Shown one piece after another: positions 62,007 through 64,000 of a stretch of DNA of 64,000 nucleotides. Both the position numbers and the translations under genes were made by a program. The DNA comes from Nevskiales bacterium (lineage in GTDB: Bacteria > Pseudomonadota > Gammaproteobacteria > Steroidobacterales > GCA-2729495): contig WYBE01000047.1 of assembly GCA_011526045.1 (NCBI GenBank), positions 62,001 to 126,000 of the forward strand. Direction: 5' to 3'. Position 1 is the stretch's first letter. Each line of letters begins with the position of its first letter. The notes under the pieces are model-generated. The model was not told the DNA's origin. It made no database searches and was given only the letters and a program-made list of their open reading frames with translations.

Positions 62007-62043
62007 CAGCCACCTGAGCGTGTCAGGTGGCTGGTTTCTTTCT
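62007..62043 (+). terminator. Rho-independent terminator
   Basis: 11-bp perfect stem (62007-62017 with 62023-62033), 5-nt loop, then GTTTCTTTCT. It ends the outer-membrane protein gene and is located between converging genes; on the other strand it could also serve cysK. Confidence 0.85.
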
Positions 62044-62097
62044 CGTCAGCCAGGCCTGCCAGTGCGTTGCGTCGCGCCGCCTGAAATCCGCCGGCAG

Positions 62098-63084
62098 CTA
62101 CGAACGCGCCGGAGCCGCGAGAAGATCTTCGATCGAATCGCTCTCCGTGTTGATGTCCGCAAAGAGCCACGACGAGAGGTAGCGCTCGCTCGACGACGGC
62201 ATGATCGCGACAATCAATTTGCCCCTGTTCTCGGGTCGCTGCGCGAGCTGCAATGCCGCCCACGCAACCGCACCCGACGAGATCCCAATCGGTATGCCAT
62301 CGAGCTGGTTGATCTGTTTGCTGATCGGACCCGAGTCCGACTCCTTCACCCGGATCACTTCGTCGTAGATCTTCGGGTTGAGCACCTGCGGAACAAAGCC
62401 GGCGCCGATGCCCTGCAGCTTGTGCGGTCCAGGCTGGCCACCCGATAGCACCGGCGAGCTATCGGGTTCGACCGCGACCATCTTTACGCTGCGCTTGCGC
62501 GCCTTGAGCACCTCGCCCACGCCCGTGATCGTGCCGCCAGTGCCGACGCCCGCGACGATAATGTCGACCTTCCCGTCCGTATCGCGCCAGATTTCCTCCG
62601 CGGTCGTCTGGCGGTGAATCGCGGGATTCGCGGGGTTCGCGAATTGCTGGAGGATGACCGCGTTTGGAATCTTCCTTGCAAGCTCCTCCGCTTTCGCGAT
62701 GGCACCCTTCATGCCCTTCGCGCCTTCGGTGAGCACGAGACGGGCGCCGAGAATCTTCAGCATTTTCCGGCGCTCGTAGGACATCGTCTCGGGCATGGTA
62801 AGGATGAGCTCGATGCCCTTGGCCGCAGCGACGAACGCCAGCGCGATGCCGGTGTTTCCGCTCGTCGGCTCGATGAGGACGGTATCCTTCGTGATCCGGC
62901 CGGACTTCAGCCCATCCTCGATCATCGAGTAGCCGATGCGGTCCTTGACACTCGAGAGCGGGTTGAAGAATTCGAGCTTGAGCGCGATCTCGGCCTGCGC
63001 GTGGTGCGCGAGAGCGGTGCGGTTGAGGCGGACGAGCGGCGTGTTGCCGATGGTCTCGGTGATGTCGTTGAATATTTTCGCCAT
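62098..63084 (-). CDS. cysK: Cysteine synthase A (O-acetylserine sulfhydrylase)
   Basis: 328 aa from the ATG at 63084 ([22 protein letters not shown]). The PLP lysine lies in [15 protein letters not shown], the substrate loop is [10 protein letters not shown], and the PLP phosphate-binding [16 protein letters not shown] and the conserved [15 protein letters not shown] are present. It makes L-cysteine from O-acetylserine and sulfide. Length and all motifs match the CysK/CysM family. No cysE or sulfate genes are adjacent. The upstream 21 residues of a longer frame are not protein-like. Confidence 0.93.
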   Translation of the reverse strand: MAKIFNDITETIGNTPLVRLNRTALAHHAQAEIALKLEFFNPLSSVKDRIGYSMIEDGLKSGRITKDTVLIEPTSGNTGIALAFVAAAKGIELILTMPETMSYERRKMLKILGARLVLTEGAKGMKGAIAKAEELARKIPNAVILQQFANPANPAIHRQTTAEEIWRDTDGKVDIIVAGVGTGGTITGVGEVLKARKRSVKMVAVEPDSSPVLSGGQPGPHKLQGIGAGFVPQVLNPKIYDEVIRVKESDSGPISKQINQLDGIPIGISSGAVAWAALQLAQRPENRGKLIVAIMPSSSERYLSSWLFADINTESDSIEDLLAAPARS

Positions 63085-63170
63085 GATGAAATGTCGGGAC
63101 GCACAAGCCGTTGCTCCGCGAACGCTGCTTCGCGGAACAAGGTTTACCGACAATCGTGCGTCGAGGAAAC

Positions 63171-63314
63171 CTAGTGGCGGTGAGCCGGCGCGGGCGCAGA
63201 CCGCGGACCGGACGACGGCATCGATTCGCAGCCCGCGGCAAACAGCAGCGCGGCGATTAGGCCGAGCGCTGTGAGCGCCCGGGTGAATCCTCGGGAAACG
63301 GAGTGGTTCTTCAT
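63171..63314 (-). CDS. Small lipoprotein, 47 aa
   Basis: Signal [17 protein letters not shown]29 followed by 18 residues ([18 protein letters not shown]) ending in a His-containing tail. Short lipoproteins of this type recur in the window (1198, 53857). It lies 10 bp after the CcsA-type gene on the same strand, so it may be co-transcribed. No family recognised. Confidence 0.55.
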   Translation of the reverse strand: MKNHSVSRGFTRALTALGLIAALLFAAGCESMPSSGPRSAPAPAHRH

Positions 63315-63324
63315 AGGTGAAAAA

Positions 63325-64000
63325 TCAGCGCGTGGCCTCTTCCAAAACCGGAGTATCGCGATCGACCGGTGCACGCCTCCGTGCCGGTGATGCTGGACCA
63401 AAAATCGCCGCGCCGCTGCGCCATTTCTCGAGCGGCAGCGCGGCGATCATCATCACCGCAACCTGGCTCAGGGCAAAAACGATCAGCCAGAACGCGGCCG
63501 AGTCCGTGAATCCGTAGCTGTGCAGGCCCACACCGAGCATGTTCACGCCAAACCAGCTCGCCGCGGTGACGACATTGCCGAACACCGCGAGGTTCATCAG
63601 CCCGCGCTGGCGCACCATGCCGCCCCAGCGCGCGTGCAGGATCAACGAATACCACAGCACGATGACGAGCGCGCCATTCTCTTTCGGATCCCAGCCCCAG
63701 AAGCGGCCCCACGATTGATCGGCCCAGATGCCGCCGAGCACCGTGCCGGCGAGGTTGAACAGCGTCGCGAAGCACACGATGCCATAAACCATCCGCGTCA
63801 GCCCATCGGCCGTGCGGCGGTCGAGCGATTTGGTGAGCGCGCCGCGCACGATGTAGATGATCGCCAGGAATCCCGCCAGGAACGCCGCGCCGTAGCCCAT
63901 TGCCATCGTGACCACGTGCGTCGCGAGCCAGAAATTCGAGTCGAGCACGGCGCGCATCATTTCCATCGTATCGCCGCCCATCGAGAGATGGTGCGCAATC
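63325..64000 (-). CDS. ccsA: CcsA/ResC-type cytochrome c assembly protein, C-terminal part
   Basis: At least 225 aa are visible; the reading frame continues past base 64000, so the N-terminus is missing. Multiple membrane helices and the WWD-type haem-handling signature ADQSWGRFWGWDPKENGALVIVLWYSLILHARW are present, with conserved His in LDSNFWLATHVVTMAMGYG and GVNMLGVGLHSYGF. It belongs to system II cytochrome c maturation, which presents haem to apocytochromes, consistent with the two c-type cytochromes and the respiratory operon nearby. Partial gene by window edge only. Confidence 0.9.
   Translation of the reverse strand, partial: IAHHLSMGGDTMEMMRAVLDSNFWLATHVVTMAMGYGAAFLAGFLAIIYIVRGALTKSLDRRTADGLTRMVYGIVCFATLFNLAGTVLGGIWADQSWGRFWGWDPKENGALVIVLWYSLILHARWGGMVRQRGLMNLAVFGNVVTAASWFGVNMLGVGLHSYGFTDSAAFWLIVFALSQVAVMMIAALPLEKWRSGAAIFGPASPARRRAPVDRDTPVLEEATR

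Noticed and set aside
1-64000. CRISPR arrays, tRNA/rRNA genes, IS elements, phage genes
   Set aside because: Looked for and not found: no regularly spaced repeats, no cloverleaf-like sequence noticed, no transposase or integrase among the reading frames.

Overview
The window is GC-rich bacterial chromosome, densely coded, with nearly every gene fitting one compositional style. Best guess is a Verrucomicrobiota member, probably Opitutaceae. The reasons are an Ig-like protein with the RxxNFSxRAxVGSGxDVxIAGF / IRAMGPALAALG repeat that is common in that group, PocR-AraC regulators, and a TonB/ECF/NarL repertoire without proteobacterial gene order. This is an inference from family content. No rRNA, tRNA, IS element, CRISPR array or prophage was seen.

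Layout. (1) 1-18.8 kb is a stress and signalling region: an adenosine-specific kinase-like protein, a DUF3347 protein, an alpha/beta hydrolase, two adjacent ribosome-hibernation-type proteins, a glycogen-binding (CBM48) protein, a group-2 sigma factor, a tandemly duplicated secreted protein, an ECF sigma factor, a receiver-only regulator, a NarL-type regulator beside a kinase with a FixL-like haem PAS, a methyltransferase, a TonB-like protein, a methionine-rich repeat protein broken by a frameshift, and two PocR-AraC paralogues. (2) 18.9-26.7 kb, plus strand, is a probable defence island: a very large SF1 helicase with a Vsr/DUF559-type nuclease, an HhH plus PD-(D/E)XK protein, and a proteasome-like Ntn hydrolase with Thr1/Asp17/Lys33. 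(3) 26.7-48.5 kb, minus strand, is a large metal-homeostasis region. It holds two copies of the same six-gene module (Cys-rich secreted protein, outer-membrane factor, very short periplasmic adaptor, CzcA-type RND pump, small lipoprotein, CGECKRAEYAC secreted protein). One copy continues into a PII protein, rpe, a second lipoprotein of the family, a ZntA-type ATPase, a Mo-carrier-like protein and an MFS transporter. The other continues into a CDF transporter and a PaaK-like ligase. (4) 48.5-52.9 kb is an ArsR-led operon with an ABC transporter, an OB-fold protein, an FMN-binding-like protein and an outer-membrane protein. (5) 52.9-55.4 kb holds small secreted proteins. (6) 55.5-60.9 kb is a respiratory operon: Tat-type four-cluster Fe-S protein, NrfD-type quinol subunit, two c-type cytochromes and a porin. 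(7) 61-64 kb holds an outer-membrane protein, cysteine synthase, a small lipoprotein and the C-terminal part of a CcsA-type cytochrome c assembly protein that runs off the window.

Regulation. Two recurring promoter designs stand out. The first, TGAGGGAT-N14/15-CGTWYAA, occurs about fifteen times before genes on both strands: the hibernation proteins, the sigma factor, secreted and lipid-anchored proteins, the AraC regulator and the respiratory operon. In several cases the -10 lies only 6-13 nt before the start codon, which implies leaderless or nearly leaderless mRNAs. It looks like the signature of one alternative sigma factor and ties region 1 to regions 5 and 6. The second has TGCGCAG and TGCGGAGAA in direct repeat 22 bp apart, then 15-16 bp and an extended -10. 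It occurs before at least five genes and resembles a class II activator promoter. The two RND modules share a third element, a 20-bp identity containing TTGACA.
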